From Tatumella saanichensis (GTDB lineage: Bacteria > Pseudomonadota > Gammaproteobacteria > Enterobacterales > Enterobacteriaceae): a stretch of 59,788 nucleotides of DNA. The stretch's first letter is position 1. Every line of letters begins with the position of its first letter. This document shows positions 42,556 through 52,254 of this stretch, in pieces. The notes under the pieces were generated by a model. The model searched no databases, was not told the DNA's origin, and saw only the letters and a list, made by a program, of their open reading frames with translations. The translations under genes and the position numbers were made by a program. The stretch is taken from positions 1 to 59,788 of the forward strand of contig NZ_ATMI01000007.1 of NCBI RefSeq assembly GCF_000439375.1. Direction: 5' to 3'.

Positions 42556-43674
42556 TTATTGAGTGACCCAGAAGGTACCGCTTGTTTTCAATCCCATAAA
42601 GCTTTGATGGATCCTGTCCATGTCCGCCTGCGGATCGAGGTCTTTAAATAACTGCGGGTGGAGAAATTTCGCAATAGCTTCCACCGCGACGACATTCGAA
42701 GGAAGATCATAGAACTGGTGGTAGATGGCCATGACATGATGTTTCTGCGTGGCTTGTAAAACATTAAATCCGGTGCGTGACATCAGCGCCGCCAGCTTCT
42801 GTTTTGCGGGGGCTTCTTGTAACTGATAGCCTAACGGTACCGAGGCTGAAGCTTTTGGATTTCCCTGCCAGTCTGCGCCGGTCAGCAGATAATAGTCCGG
42901 ATTCAAGGTAATGATCTTCTCTAAGGTGACATCACCGCCCATTCCCTGGAACAGTTGTCCACCGAGGTTAATGCCTCCCGCAGCTTCGGTAAATTCGCCC
43001 ATACTCCCCTGGCCGAACGTGCTGCAACAGAAGTCACCGACAATGCCAGCACTGCGCTCAATAAACACCGTTGGCCGCTGCTGAGTGCTGAGGGTGGCGA
43101 CCCGTTCTTTAATCAGCTCTAGACGCTGCTGGTAGAAGTCCAGGAACTGCTGGGCATTTTTCTGCTGGTTAAAGATTTGGCCCAATAGCGCCATACTTTT
43201 TGCGGTGTTCTGCAGAGGCTTCTGCCGTAGGTCGATAAAAATATAAGGGATGTGCAGGCTGTTCAGTTTATCCATGACCCCTTCGTCGCGTAATTTGCTC
43301 ACCAAACCGATATCAAAAATGACCAAGTCAGTATGGCGTGCGACAGCGTTTTCCACATCAAAGGTGGTGGTGTAGGGGTTCGCAAAGGTGGGGATGGTCT
43401 TCAGAGTGGGAAAATTCTCCGCGAAAGCCCGCATAATATCCGGAGACTTCTTCTTCAGCGAGTCATCCCAGGCGGCAATGCTGGCAGAAGGATCGCCATG
43501 AAAAATGATACTCATCGCTTCAATGGCCCGCGCATCTGCCAGCATCACCCGATGGGGCGTTTCAGGGATCTCGACGTGACGATTCATGAGGTCTGTCACG
43601 GTCTGAGCCAGTGCTTGGGTGAACGGCATCATTATTATTGCGAACAGAAAAACAACTTTTTGGGTGATTTTCAT
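42556..43674 (-). CDS. periplasmic substrate-binding protein, iron-siderophore/heme ABC type
   Basis: A 372-residue protein from the ATG at 43674 (MKITQKVVFLFAII), whose signal peptide ends near ALAQ; the longer frame to 43854 lacks a plausible start and leader. The domain is that of FecB/FepB/BtuF-type binding proteins: TVTDLMNRHVEIPETPHRVM at the N-terminus, FDVENAVARHTDLVIFD and TLEKIITLNPDYYLL. It should capture a metal chelate or cobalamin-like ligand for an ABC importer, but no permease or ATPase gene is adjacent, so it is an orphan. No Fur box was recognised. Confidence 0.78.
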   Translation of the reverse strand: MKITQKVVFLFAIIMMPFTQALAQTVTDLMNRHVEIPETPHRVMLADARAIEAMSIIFHGDPSASIAAWDDSLKKKSPDIMRAFAENFPTLKTIPTFANPYTTTFDVENAVARHTDLVIFDIGLVSKLRDEGVMDKLNSLHIPYIFIDLRQKPLQNTAKSMALLGQIFNQQKNAQQFLDFYQQRLELIKERVATLSTQQRPTVFIERSAGIVGDFCCSTFGQGSMGEFTEAAGGINLGGQLFQGMGGDVTLEKIITLNPDYYLLTGADWQGNPKASASVPLGYQLQEAPAKQKLAALMSRTGFNVLQATQKHHVMAIYHQFYDLPSNVVAVEAIAKFLHPQLFKDLDPQADMDRIHQSFMGLKTSGTFWVTQ

Positions 43675-43829
43675 AACACTTTGTGGCCTGTATAAGGAAG
43701 TGATATTGCCCAACAGCAGGGTTAGGTCTGCCGAAGCATTGAGGTAAAAAGGCAGGTTAACATATTGAGACGGTGGTTGCTGCGGGGATGCTCTGTGCTG
43801 GCGGGAGGCTCCATAGCGTAATGGAAATT

Positions 43830-43865
43830 CCGCACTCCGGAGCGATAGGCTCACCAGAGTGCGGG
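43830..43865 (-). terminator. hairpin after dctA
   Basis: CCGCACTC and GAGTGCGG form an 8-bp stem with a 19-base loop immediately past the dctA stop on the minus strand. It may separate dctA from the binding-protein gene. Confidence 0.5.
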
Positions 43866-43872
43866 AGGATCG

Positions 43873-45126
43873 TTACTTACCGTTCAGTGTTCTAGTCAGC
43901 TGTTCTTCATCCAACTCACCCACACGTTTGGCGACAAAAATAGTCGCCACGCCATTACCTATCAAATTAGTGAGGGCACGAGCTTCCGACATAAAACGGT
44001 CAATGCCCAGGATCAGCGCCAGTCCTGCAACCGGTAAGGTACCGACCGCTGATAGCGTGGCAGCCAAGACAATAAATCCGCTACCCGTAACTCCGGCGGC
44101 CCCTTTTGAGGACAGCAGCAGGATCACTAGCAGGGTGATCTGATGGAAAATATCCATATGGGTATTGGTCGCCTGAGCGATAAACACCGCGGCCATCGTC
44201 AGGTAGATAGAGGTACCGTCAAGGTTAAAGGAGTAGCCGGTCGGGATCACCAAGCCAACTACTGACTTCTTACAGCCCAGTGTTTCCATCTTGTTCAGCA
44301 TCCGTGGCAGTACTGACTCAGAGGAGGACGTTCCCAGCACGATCAACAATTCATCTTTGATGTAGTTGATAAATTTAAAGATGCTGAACCCGGTCAGGCG
44401 TGCAATGACCCCGAGTACGATCACCACGAACAGTACACAGGTAATGTAGAAGCAGACGATCAACTGACCCAGTTGTAGCAGTGAACCTACTCCGTATTTA
44501 CCGATAGTGAAAGCCATGGCACCAAAGGCCCCAATTGGCGCCAAGCGCATTATCATATTAATGACGCCAAACACCACCTGAGAGAAGTTCTCCACTACGC
44601 TGAACACCAACTGGCCGGTTTTCCCCAGACGGTGCAGGGCAAAACCAAACAGGATAGAGAACAGCAGGATCTGCAGGATGTTGCCGCTGGAAAAAGCCCC
44701 GATCACGCTGTCAGGAATAATATCTAGCAGGAAAGGAATTACCCCTTGGCTTTTGGCCTGCGCTGCATAAGTCGCAACCGCGGAGGCATCTAGGCTCGCG
44801 GGATTGATATTCATGCCTGCACCCGGCTGAGCAATATTGACCACGATCAGACCGATAATCAGTGCCAAGGTACTGACGATCTCAAAATAGAGCAGGGCAA
44901 TTGCACCGGTACGACCCACAGCTTTCATACTTTCCATACCGGCAATACCGGTCACCACGGTACAGAAAATGACCGGGGCGATAACCATTTTAATCAGCTT
45001 GATAAACCCGTCACCGAAGGGTTTCATCTGGGTGCCGATCTCCGGATAAAAGTGACCAAGGGAGATGCCGATAACAATAGCGATGATGACCTGAATGTAG
45101 AGGCTGCCGAACAGCGTTTTTTTCAT
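43873..45126 (-). CDS. dctA: C4-dicarboxylate:H+/Na+ symporter DctA
   Basis: A 417-residue inner-membrane carrier (E. coli DctA 428) importing succinate, fumarate, malate and aspartate aerobically. Family motifs are all present: [11 protein letters not shown] (hairpin HP1), [22 protein letters not shown] described by its ends GYSF and IAQ (helix 7), and [19 protein letters not shown] (HP2). The C-terminus is slightly shorter than in E. coli. A cAMP-CRP site would be expected upstream, but only a partial half-site (ATCACA near 45220) is seen. Confidence 0.95.
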   Translation of the reverse strand: MKKTLFGSLYIQVIIAIVIGISLGHFYPEIGTQMKPFGDGFIKLIKMVIAPVIFCTVVTGIAGMESMKAVGRTGAIALLYFEIVSTLALIIGLIVVNIAQPGAGMNINPASLDASAVATYAAQAKSQGVIPFLLDIIPDSVIGAFSSGNILQILLFSILFGFALHRLGKTGQLVFSVVENFSQVVFGVINMIMRLAPIGAFGAMAFTIGKYGVGSLLQLGQLIVCFYITCVLFVVIVLGVIARLTGFSIFKFINYIKDELLIVLGTSSSESVLPRMLNKMETLGCKKSVVGLVIPTGYSFNLDGTSIYLTMAAVFIAQATNTHMDIFHQITLLVILLLSSKGAAGVTGSGFIVLAATLSAVGTLPVAGLALILGIDRFMSEARALTNLIGNGVATIFVAKRVGELDEEQLTRTLNGK

Positions 45127-45511
45127 AGGAGTCTCTGTCTGCGTAAGAGGTGTTTATTTTTATAGTTTCTGTCAACTACAGGTAAAAAAGTAACAGTATG
45201 TTAAGTAAAACCAAATTGCATCACAGTCCTGCATAAAAAAATGCATATTTTTATGAACTGACTCGTTTCTTTTACCTTATTTATCCGTCATGAGAGGTTT
45301 TTTTTATCAAATTCGCGACAGAATTCTCATTGGTTACGCGTAAAACCTCCGTTAATGGCTTAACCCTCAGTGCCTTGTTACTAAAAAATCATTGAAGGAT
45401 CTAAAAGTCACTTTAAGCTGGTTGGCTATAACCAGAGGTTACGGCTTGTCCGTGGGACGTCTTCACGGACAGGAAAACCATTTTTACGTTTAGATATCGG
45501 AGCAGGAAATT
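45127..45511. promoter_or_regulatory. divergent promoter region, dctA / dienelactone hydrolase gene
   Basis: 385 bases between divergent starts with no gene. It is AT-rich in the half next to dctA. No clear -35/-10 pair or operator was identified with confidence. Confidence 0.4.
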
Positions 45512-46231
45512 ATGAGCCAGGTTCAATCCAAAAAAATCACCTATCAGGCTGGGACTATCGAAGCGGAAGGTGTACTGGTGTTTGACGCCAGCCGCAAACA
45601 GGCCGCTCCGGGGTTAGTGATGGCACCTAATTGGATGGGCGTCACGGATGCGTCTGTTGCACTGGCTGAAAAAGCGGCTGAACAGGGATATGTGGTACTG
45701 ATTGTAGATTTGTACGGTAAAGGTGTTCGTCCAACCAATGCCGATGAAGCGGGTGCGGTGATGATGACCGTAAAAAACAAGCCGGAAGAAGTTGAGCGTA
45801 TGGCTAAAGCTATCAGTGCGCTGAAAGCACAAACTGATGCGCCGGTTGATGCCAGCAAAATCGCCGCTTACGGTTTCTGTTTTGGCGGCCATAACGCCTT
45901 AGAACTGGCCCGCAGCGGTGAAGATCTAAAAGCGGCCATCTCCTTCCACGGCGGACTTGATACCAGTGGTGCCTATGATGCAAAAAATATCAAAGGTTCA
46001 GTATTAGTCCTAGACGGTGCCAGTGATCCACTGGTTCCCCGCGATCAGCTACCGGCATTTGCCGAAGAAATGTTGTCAGCAGAGGTTGACTGGAAACTGC
46101 ACAGCTATAAAGGTGCAGTCCACTCCTTTACCGATGTAAATGCCAACATTGCTGGGACTGCAGAATACAATGCCGATGTCAGCGATCGTGCGTTTAAAGC
46201 GATGTTTGCGTTGTTAGCAGAAGTGTTCTAA
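45512..46231 (+). CDS. dienelactone hydrolase-family protein
   Basis: A 239-residue cytosolic alpha/beta hydrolase. The catalytic triad is complete: nucleophile Cys123 in GFCFGGHNA, Asp172 in DGASDPLVP, and His204 in GAVHSFTDV. The oxyanion-side block MAPNWMGVTD is present. Enzymes of this family hydrolyse lactones or small esters; the substrate cannot be read. The gene appears monocistronic, between two regulatory regions, with AGGAAAT before its start and a strong terminator after it. Confidence 0.87.
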   Translation: MSQVQSKKITYQAGTIEAEGVLVFDASRKQAAPGLVMAPNWMGVTDASVALAEKAAEQGYVVLIVDLYGKGVRPTNADEAGAVMMTVKNKPEEVERMAKAISALKAQTDAPVDASKIAAYGFCFGGHNALELARSGEDLKAAISFHGGLDTSGAYDAKNIKGSVLVLDGASDPLVPRDQLPAFAEEMLSAEVDWKLHSYKGAVHSFTDVNANIAGTAEYNADVSDRAFKAMFALLAEVF

Positions 46232-46252
46232 GTCTAGCCAACACGTTTGTTG

Positions 46253-46287
46253 ACGCCCCGCTCGGTTGAGCCGTGCGGGGCGTTTTG
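46253..46287. terminator. terminator between the dienelactone hydrolase and cupin genes
   Basis: ACGCCCCGC - TCGGTTGAGCCGT - GCGGGGCGT followed by TTT. It lies between convergent genes and is probably used from both sides. Confidence 0.85.
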
Positions 46288-46301
46288 CGTTTTATGGCCG
46301 A

Positions 46302-47012
46302 TCAGCGCAGTTGATAGTCGTTAAAAATCAGTGGGCTATCGCTTCCGTCTATGATTTCTGTCTGGCCGGGAGAGGTCAGCATTGCATCCCCTTTGTGCAC
46401 CCACAGCTCACGGGTATGGTTAGGTTTACCGTGCTCGCTGATCAGCACCCGTCCTTCGGTGAAAAAGACTCGGACTCCGGGGCCTTTCTGCTGATAGGCA
46501 GTGGTACTTTCCCCCGGATTAAGGGTCACTTTCCAACCTTTTACCGTCGGTGTATCCAGTATTTCATTGAAGACCGGTAAATCCGGGCGGACTGGATCGC
46601 CAAAATTCAGCGGTCCGTGCTGGCGTATCTCAAACGCGACCTGCTGATTGACACTGTTGCCAGTGTTGGTCACTTTATCAATTTCTGATTTCCCCTGATG
46701 TGCGCCGAACTTTACATTGCCACTTTTCATTTCGGAATGAACCGCAGGCTTATCCAGATAGGCGATGGTCACCGGACTGCCATCAATATGGGTATTTACA
46801 TAATCCAGATGCTGTTCATGATAGAGGGTGGTTGCCCCGGGCGGGATCATCACCCGCATTACGGTTACATACTGATTTTCAAGGATCACATGGTGCATCG
46901 GTTCCAGACGTGTCGGCACCACCTGGTCCGCGGCCTGGCTGATGCTGGGCACTAACAGGCTGGCAAGCGTCAGGCTCAGGGCTCGTGACTTCATCTTTTT
47001 TATCATACTCAC
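46302..47012 (-). CDS. secreted cupin-like protein
   Basis: A 236-residue protein with a signal peptide ending near ISQAAD. The body shows beta-rich cupin-like features: VMRVMIPPGATTLYHEQHLDYV and later KVTLNPGESTTAYQ, GVRVFFTEGRV and HKGDAMLTSPGQ, suggesting two cupin-type half repeats. The His residues of YHEQHLDYVNTH could bind metal. Function is unknown; relatives include sugar-binding, isomerase and dioxygenase folds. It lies 17 bases after the secreted lactonase on the same strand, so they form a likely periplasmic pair. Confidence 0.65.
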   Translation of the reverse strand: MSMIKKMKSRALSLTLASLLVPSISQAADQVVPTRLEPMHHVILENQYVTVMRVMIPPGATTLYHEQHLDYVNTHIDGSPVTIAYLDKPAVHSEMKSGNVKFGAHQGKSEIDKVTNTGNSVNQQVAFEIRQHGPLNFGDPVRPDLPVFNEILDTPTVKGWKVTLNPGESTTAYQQKGPGVRVFFTEGRVLISEHGKPNHTRELWVHKGDAMLTSPGQTEIIDGSDSPLIFNDYQLR

Positions 47013-47029
47013 TCGCTCCTTCGGAATAA

Positions 47030-48193
47030 TTAACGTTCAACCATGGTGACCCAGTTCGCACCGGCCCCTGAGGGGTAACGGGATAGCAACGATAACTCAC
47101 CGTTCTGCTGATTGATGCGGTACAGCGAGAACTGATCTGACTGTAACCCGGTCTCAATCAGATACTGACCACTGTTATCAATAGCGAAGCCCCGCGGCAG
47201 TTTCTCGGTGGCATAACTTTTAATCAGCGTCAGACTGCCATCCTGTGGAGAAACACGGAAAGCGGTGAGGTGACTACTGGTTCGCTCGGTGGAATAAAGA
47301 AACTTGCCATTGGGGGTGATATGAATATCGGCCTGCCAGATACGAGGTTTCGCTGATGCGGGCAGATCGAAATCTCCGGTCAGCGGGCGTGCCTCACCTT
47401 TTTGCATTCCGGCCGCAATATCCGGTGCTAGGGAGGGAGTGACGGCTCCCGGTGTGACGGTACCGTCAGCATTGATTTTCAGTTGTTGGATGTTACCGGC
47501 CATTTCAGTCAGCAGATAGATATAGCGTTCACCGTTAGCGCTTTTATGGGGTGCGAACACAAAGTGGCGTGGCCCGATACCGGCCTCATGCTGAATATTC
47601 ACCGCCGGTGGGGTATTTGGAGTTACCTTGCCGCTATTCGGATCAAAGTGGAACTGTAATAACTGATCGGCCCCCAGCAGGGAGACATACAGGTAATGGT
47701 TGGTCGGGTCAGTCTGAATACAGTGTGCACGCTTACCGGTATGGACAATTTGTACCGGTGGTGTTTCAACCTCGCCTTTGGCGTTGATCCGGTTAATGGT
47801 GAACAGGTCACCGCCGTAGGACGCCGCTAACAGATAATGGCCGGTTTTATCTACGGACAGATAAGCCATACTCTCCTGCAGTGGCGCGTCACCGGCGGCG
47901 GTGAGTTTCCCGTCATCACCGATATGCCAACTCATTACGCGATATGGCTGACTACGGATCGCCGCATACAGGATCTTTTTATCCGGTGACACCACAGATG
48001 CCATCACTTTTTTTGCGGCTGGATAGGTCGCTATCGGTGTCATTTTTCCCACAGATTTATCCAACGTCCAGGCAGAGACGGTGCCGCTTTCCGCATTGGA
48101 GATATACACATAACTGTCTGCGGCGTGGGCAACGTTACCTGCTGAACCGGCAATCATGCCCAGTAGTGTCAGAGAAAGTGCTAATTTTTTCAT
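47030..48193 (-). CDS. periplasmic lactonase-family beta-propeller (YbhE/Pgl-like)
   Basis: A 387-residue protein with a clear signal peptide (MKKLALSLTLLGMIAGSAGN, cleavage near AHAAD) and a seven-bladed propeller of the 6-phosphogluconolactonase (YbhE) family: YVYISNAESGTVSAWTLD, GKRAHCIQTDPTNHYLYV, GIGPRHFVFAPH, PRIWQADIHITPNGKFLY and LPRGFAIDNSGQYL. The catalytic-type Glu/Arg/His loops are present. E. coli Pgl is cytosolic; an exported version suggests hydrolysis of sugar lactones made by periplasmic dehydrogenases. That link is inferred from the sugar-acid genes nearby. Confidence 0.85.
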   Translation of the reverse strand: MKKLALSLTLLGMIAGSAGNVAHAADSYVYISNAESGTVSAWTLDKSVGKMTPIATYPAAKKVMASVVSPDKKILYAAIRSQPYRVMSWHIGDDGKLTAAGDAPLQESMAYLSVDKTGHYLLAASYGGDLFTINRINAKGEVETPPVQIVHTGKRAHCIQTDPTNHYLYVSLLGADQLLQFHFDPNSGKVTPNTPPAVNIQHEAGIGPRHFVFAPHKSANGERYIYLLTEMAGNIQQLKINADGTVTPGAVTPSLAPDIAAGMQKGEARPLTGDFDLPASAKPRIWQADIHITPNGKFLYSTERTSSHLTAFRVSPQDGSLTLIKSYATEKLPRGFAIDNSGQYLIETGLQSDQFSLYRINQQNGELSLLSRYPSGAGANWVTMVER

Positions 48194-48313
48194 TTGTCAG
48201 AGACCTTGTGACCGTTAAGAAGAACACCGGTAGTGACGATAATGCTGTATCACACGGACAAACATGGTCTCCCCGAGCCCTTAGGGTTACTCTCTGGGCG
48301 AGGGGAAAGAATG

Positions 48314-49636
48314 TTATCCGTGTGAGCGTTGTGCACCGACTATCGGGCCGCTTTTGGTGTTCTGTGACCCATCAAGCGTAATGGGTTCAACCTTGCCCAT
48401 AATGAACATAAAGGTGAGTGCCCCAAACAGACAGATGCACCCAGCGACCACTAGCGGTACCACAAATGATCCATGACTGATACTCAGCATAACGCCGGTA
48501 AAAGAGGCTGTAACGATACCGGCCAAGTTGCCAGCAAAGTTCTGAATACCGCCAAGAGTCGCCACATAGCCAGAGGCTGGGGCCACGTCAGCAGGCAGCG
48601 TCCAGATATTGGCCGCGGTAAAGGCCAGTCCAGCATAGGTTAGAGAGAACAGGGTCAGGATCACGGTAATATTGGAGGTGAAGGCGGCAAAGGCAATCAC
48701 AGAGGAGAGCAGCATACCGGCAATCAGACAGGTTTTGCGTGCAGCAGTCAGGCTGAACCCTTTATTGTATAACCAGTCGGAGGTAATGCCGCCGAGTAAG
48801 CTGCCGGGAATCCCCATCAATGCTGGAATCGCCCCCAGTGTCCCCAGTTCTTTCAGTGAGAATCCTTGAGAAAGTGTCAGATAGGTCGGGAACCAGGTCA
48901 CAAAGAAATAGGTGGCAAAGTTCATACAGAAAAAACCAATCATCATTCCCCAGACAGTGCGGTGACGGAATAGGATACGGAACTGGATTTTTTCGTTGTG
49001 AGCGGAAACCACCATTTTACGGTCTTCGAGCAAATTCTGGCGCTGTTGTTCATCCAGGCCGGCTTTATGTTCTGGTTCACGGTAAAACACCAGCCACACC
49101 ACTACCCACACCAGTCCCAACGCGCCAGTCACCACAAAGGAGGTTTCCCAGCCCCAAGTACTGATAAGCCAAGCAACCAGTGGCAGTGCCAATGCGCTAC
49201 CTGCGCGCGGACCAGCATCAAAGATACCACTGGCGGTGGCGCGTTCTTTTTTGGCAAACCAAGAAGCCACCACCTTGGCGCAACCGGGGTTACCGCCGGA
49301 TTCTCCCACCCCCAGCAACAACCGTGAAATAAACAGTGAGGTAAATCCACGGCCGAATGCGGTGAACACCGTAAACAACGACCACCAGCCAACCGCGACT
49401 GCGAGGCCAATACGGGTACCTAATTTATCGATAATGCGTCCCGCGGGGATCTGCATCAGAGCATAGGTCCAGAAGAAGGCGCCCAGAATTAACCCCATAG
49501 CGGTATCATCCAAACCGAGGTCTTCTTTGATATGTGGGGCAGCAATAGCCAGATTAATTCTGTCTATGTAGTTGATTGCGATAGCAAAAAAACAGAAAAG
49601 TATCATCAGCCAGCGTATTTTCGGGTACTTGCGCAT
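48314..49636 (-). CDS. MFS transporter, anion:cation symporter (ACS) family
   Basis: A 440-residue, 12-helix transporter with the ACS-family N-terminus FCFFAIAINYIDRINLAIAA and the signature RLLLGVGESGGNPGCAKVVASW, shortened here to LLLGVGESGGNPGCAKVV. Close relatives carry hexuronates, glucarate, galactonate or phthalate (ExuT, GudP, DgoT). A sugar-acid substrate is likely given the lactonase gene downstream and the hydroxyacid and sugar-acid dehydrogenase genes beyond. It diverges from the LacI-family regulator across two palindromic operators. Confidence 0.85.
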   Translation of the reverse strand: MRKYPKIRWLMILFCFFAIAINYIDRINLAIAAPHIKEDLGLDDTAMGLILGAFFWTYALMQIPAGRIIDKLGTRIGLAVAVGWWSLFTVFTAFGRGFTSLFISRLLLGVGESGGNPGCAKVVASWFAKKERATASGIFDAGPRAGSALALPLVAWLISTWGWETSFVVTGALGLVWVVVWLVFYREPEHKAGLDEQQRQNLLEDRKMVVSAHNEKIQFRILFRHRTVWGMMIGFFCMNFATYFFVTWFPTYLTLSQGFSLKELGTLGAIPALMGIPGSLLGGITSDWLYNKGFSLTAARKTCLIAGMLLSSVIAFAAFTSNITVILTLFSLTYAGLAFTAANIWTLPADVAPASGYVATLGGIQNFAGNLAGIVTASFTGVMLSISHGSFVVPLVVAGCICLFGALTFMFIMGKVEPITLDGSQNTKSGPIVGAQRSHG

Positions 49637-49796
49637 GAGATTTTCCTTTAGAATTATCCCCCGTCACAGTCTCTCGGCCGGCGGGAGGTATTATGTACTG
49701 GAGATCCACCGTTATAACGAACATTTTTGATTAACAATGTTAGACTTTAAGTAACCTTGAGTTATTAAATAGTCCGCATTGTTAACTATTTGTAAA

Positions 49797-49842
49797 AGTA
49801 AGCGATTACAGATTGCAGTCAAGGCAAAAGTAAGCGCTTTCA
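49797..49842. promoter_or_regulatory. tandem LacI-type operators between the MFS transporter and its regulator
   Basis: AGTAAGCGATTACA (49797-49810) and AGTAAGCGCTTTCA (49829-49842) are near-identical 14-base palindromes with the central CG typical of LacI/GntR-type repressor sites, 32 bases apart (about three helix turns). The same motif recurs at 52255 and 52357. The divergent promoters here have ambiguous -35/-10 elements. Confidence 0.75.
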
Positions 49843-49902
49843 GAGGCGGGTCCAATTTCTGTTCTCATTTTGTGGAGAACATCACTTTTAAGAGGAAAAG
49901 CC

Positions 49903-50928
49903 ATGGCAGGGAGGATCACGACGGCGCGGGTATCGCTGGAAGATGTTGCACGGCTCGCAGGTGTCTCAACGGCGACGGTTTCACGGGTGCTCAACGGCAG
50001 CGCAGCGGTTCGGGAGTCGCGCCGTGAAGCGGTGGAAAAAGCCTGCCATGAACTGGGGTATGTGATTAACCGCGCAGCCAGAACCTTGGCATCACGTAAA
50101 AGTATGACCATCGGTGCAGTGGTACCGACCTTGGCCATTGAAACCTTTTCCCGCTCCATAGACGCCTTTCAGACTGTGATCCACCAACAAGGTTATACCC
50201 TGTTGTTGGCGAACTCTGGCTTTGATATGGATGTTGAGTTCAAAGAGGTCAACAAGCTGCTGGAGTACGGTATTGATGCTCTGCTGCTGGTGGGGCATAC
50301 TCATCATCCGCAATTGCGTGAGCGCATTGAACAGCAGGGCATCCCTTGTATACAGGCATTCTCCACTCATCCGCAATCGCCTGGAATTGGTTATGACAGT
50401 GCCCAAGCCTCAGCGCAGTTACTGGACCACCTATTATCCCTCGGGCATCAAAAATTTGCCGTGATTTCCGGTCATCCGCCCTCCAATGACCGACTGTCTG
50501 AGCGGCTGGAAGGGATACGTCGGGGATTGCAGGCCGCAGGGCTGACCTTGTCTCCAGAGAACTGTATCGATAATGCCTTTACCATTAATGAGGCTAGGCA
50601 GGCGATGTTCCGTTTGTTGGACGGACCACAGCCCCCGACGGCAGTGATGTGTGGCAATGATTTGCTCGCATTTGGTGCCCTGCGGGCAGCCAGGGAACGC
50701 TATCTGCGGATCCCTAATGATATCTCAGTGACCGGTTTTAACGATTATGAGTATGCGGAGCACCTCGAATATCCGCTGACCACGGTACGGGTTGACCTAG
50801 CGGAAATAGGGCGCTTATGCGCGGATTATTTGCTATCGGCTCTAGCAGGCGTTCCGGCAGAGGGGCCACGACAGATCGCCACCCGCCTTATTATCCGCAG
50901 CAGTACTGGCTCGGCCCCGCAACCTTGA
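49903..50928 (+). CDS. LacI-family transcriptional repressor
   Basis: A 341-residue regulator. The helix-turn-helix is VSLEDVARLAGVSTATVSRV (about residues 10-29), followed by the hinge region GYVINRAARTLAS and a periplasmic-binding-protein-like effector domain (IGAVVPTLA to GFNDYEYAEHLEYPLTTVRV). The start at 49903 follows AGAGGAAAAG; an upstream in-frame start at 49870 has none. It likely binds the TGTAAGCGATTACA-type palindromes seen in its own promoter and at 52255-52370, and so controls the transporter, itself, and the dehydrogenase and racemase-like genes. The effector is unknown, plausibly a sugar acid or hydroxyacid. Confidence 0.9.
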   Translation: MAGRITTARVSLEDVARLAGVSTATVSRVLNGSAAVRESRREAVEKACHELGYVINRAARTLASRKSMTIGAVVPTLAIETFSRSIDAFQTVIHQQGYTLLLANSGFDMDVEFKEVNKLLEYGIDALLLVGHTHHPQLRERIEQQGIPCIQAFSTHPQSPGIGYDSAQASAQLLDHLLSLGHQKFAVISGHPPSNDRLSERLEGIRRGLQAAGLTLSPENCIDNAFTINEARQAMFRLLDGPQPPTAVMCGNDLLAFGALRAARERYLRIPNDISVTGFNDYEYAEHLEYPLTTVRVDLAEIGRLCADYLLSALAGVPAEGPRQIATRLIIRSSTGSAPQP

Positions 50929-50961
50929 AGAGCCGAGCCGTAGGGGCAAACTGTCCCGCGG

Positions 50962-52212
50962 TTAAAGATCTTGCTCAAACCAAGGCCCGCGCCGCAGATA
51001 ACCTTTATCCAGATCCTGCGGTCGAGTCACTCCGGTCAGAGCCATATCGCGGTCGATTTCATCCCGTAATATCCCCATTGCATGCTGCACACACTCACTG
51101 CCACCGATCACCGTGGCATACAGGAAAGGGCGGCCGAGAAACACAAAGTCTGCCCCTAATGCCATGGCTTTTAAAATATCGGTCCCGCGACGGATACCGC
51201 TATCAATGATTACTTTCATATCACCTTTGGCGGCAGCAATTTCCGGTAAGGTGTGTAACGGCGGGACGGTATAATCCAGCTGGCGGCCACCGTGGTTGGA
51301 AAGGATCACTGCATCGGCGCCCAAGTCACGGGCGATGAACGCATCCGCAGGTGTCATCAGCCCTTTAATCACCAGGTTACCCTTCCAACGGCGCCGGATG
51401 GCCTCGACATGCCGCCAGTTCAGTTTGTCCCGAGCCTGTGTATTACGCACTTTGGACGACATCATCGGCGGCCCGCGTTCTGCATCGGTGTTTTCAAAAT
51501 GCGGTGCTCCATGACGCAAATAGGTTTGTGCCACTGTACCCAGTAGCCAACGTGGGCTGGTGATACTCTGCCACATGACTTTCGGCGTTACTTTAATCGG
51601 CATACTGAAACCACTGCGGGTATTGTGCTCACGGTTACCTAACATCGGGGTATCACCTGTTACCACCAGAGTGCGGTATCCCGCCTGTTGGGCACGATCC
51701 ACCAGTCGGTCAATACGTGGCTGGTCTCCAGCGAGATACGCTTGGAACCAGGCATCAGGGTTTTCAGCGATCACATCCTCCAGTCGTATCAATGAGGAGG
51801 CACTGAGGATCATCGGGACATTCATCGCTCGCGCTGCCTGCGCAAGACGGATGTCTGCTCGATAAGAAACAAACGAGGCACCACCTAGAGGAGCGATGCC
51901 GAACGGATGGCTCCACTGTTTACCCAGTAAAGTGATCTGTTGATCGCGACCAGACACATCGCGGAACATCCGTGGCAGAAAGGCATATTGTTGATAAGCC
52001 TCATAGTTGGCGGCAATACCACGACCGGTCTCAACCCCTCCGGCAACATATTGATAGATCATTTGTGGCAACCGCTTTCTCGCATGGCGTTCGAAATCCT
52101 CCAGCGCCAACAAATCACGAAAGGCCCGTGGTGTGTGACGGGCTGGCTGCGGCTGGCTAGCGGGTGTCACTGTCGATGTTTCCCGTGGATCGGGGGTCAG
52201 AGAGATTGTCAT
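50962..52212 (-). CDS. FMN-dependent alpha-hydroxyacid dehydrogenase/oxidase (LldD family)
   Basis: A 416-residue TIM-barrel flavoenzyme of the L-lactate dehydrogenase/glycolate oxidase family. FMN and catalytic elements: PFGIAPLGGASFV, TGDTPMLGNREHN, the catalytic His in SNHGGRQLDY, and DSGIRRGTDILKAMALGAD. An N-terminal extension of about 20 residues rich in Pro and Thr precedes the domain. It oxidises a 2-hydroxyacid to the 2-keto acid; lactate itself is not assured. Its 3' end converges on the LacI-family gene, and its promoter carries the same palindrome as the regulator's. Confidence 0.88.
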   Translation of the reverse strand: MTISLTPDPRETSTVTPASQPQPARHTPRAFRDLLALEDFERHARKRLPQMIYQYVAGGVETGRGIAANYEAYQQYAFLPRMFRDVSGRDQQITLLGKQWSHPFGIAPLGGASFVSYRADIRLAQAARAMNVPMILSASSLIRLEDVIAENPDAWFQAYLAGDQPRIDRLVDRAQQAGYRTLVVTGDTPMLGNREHNTRSGFSMPIKVTPKVMWQSITSPRWLLGTVAQTYLRHGAPHFENTDAERGPPMMSSKVRNTQARDKLNWRHVEAIRRRWKGNLVIKGLMTPADAFIARDLGADAVILSNHGGRQLDYTVPPLHTLPEIAAAKGDMKVIIDSGIRRGTDILKAMALGADFVFLGRPFLYATVIGGSECVQHAMGILRDEIDRDMALTGVTRPQDLDKGYLRRGPWFEQDL

Positions 52213-52254
52213 AAGCCATTATCCTTACTTCACCACCAGACGGCGGCTCAGAAA

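Noticed and set aside
42556-43854. Longer start of the binding protein at 43854
   Set aside because: The extra 60 residues contain no signal peptide; the start at 43674 gives a normal exported protein.
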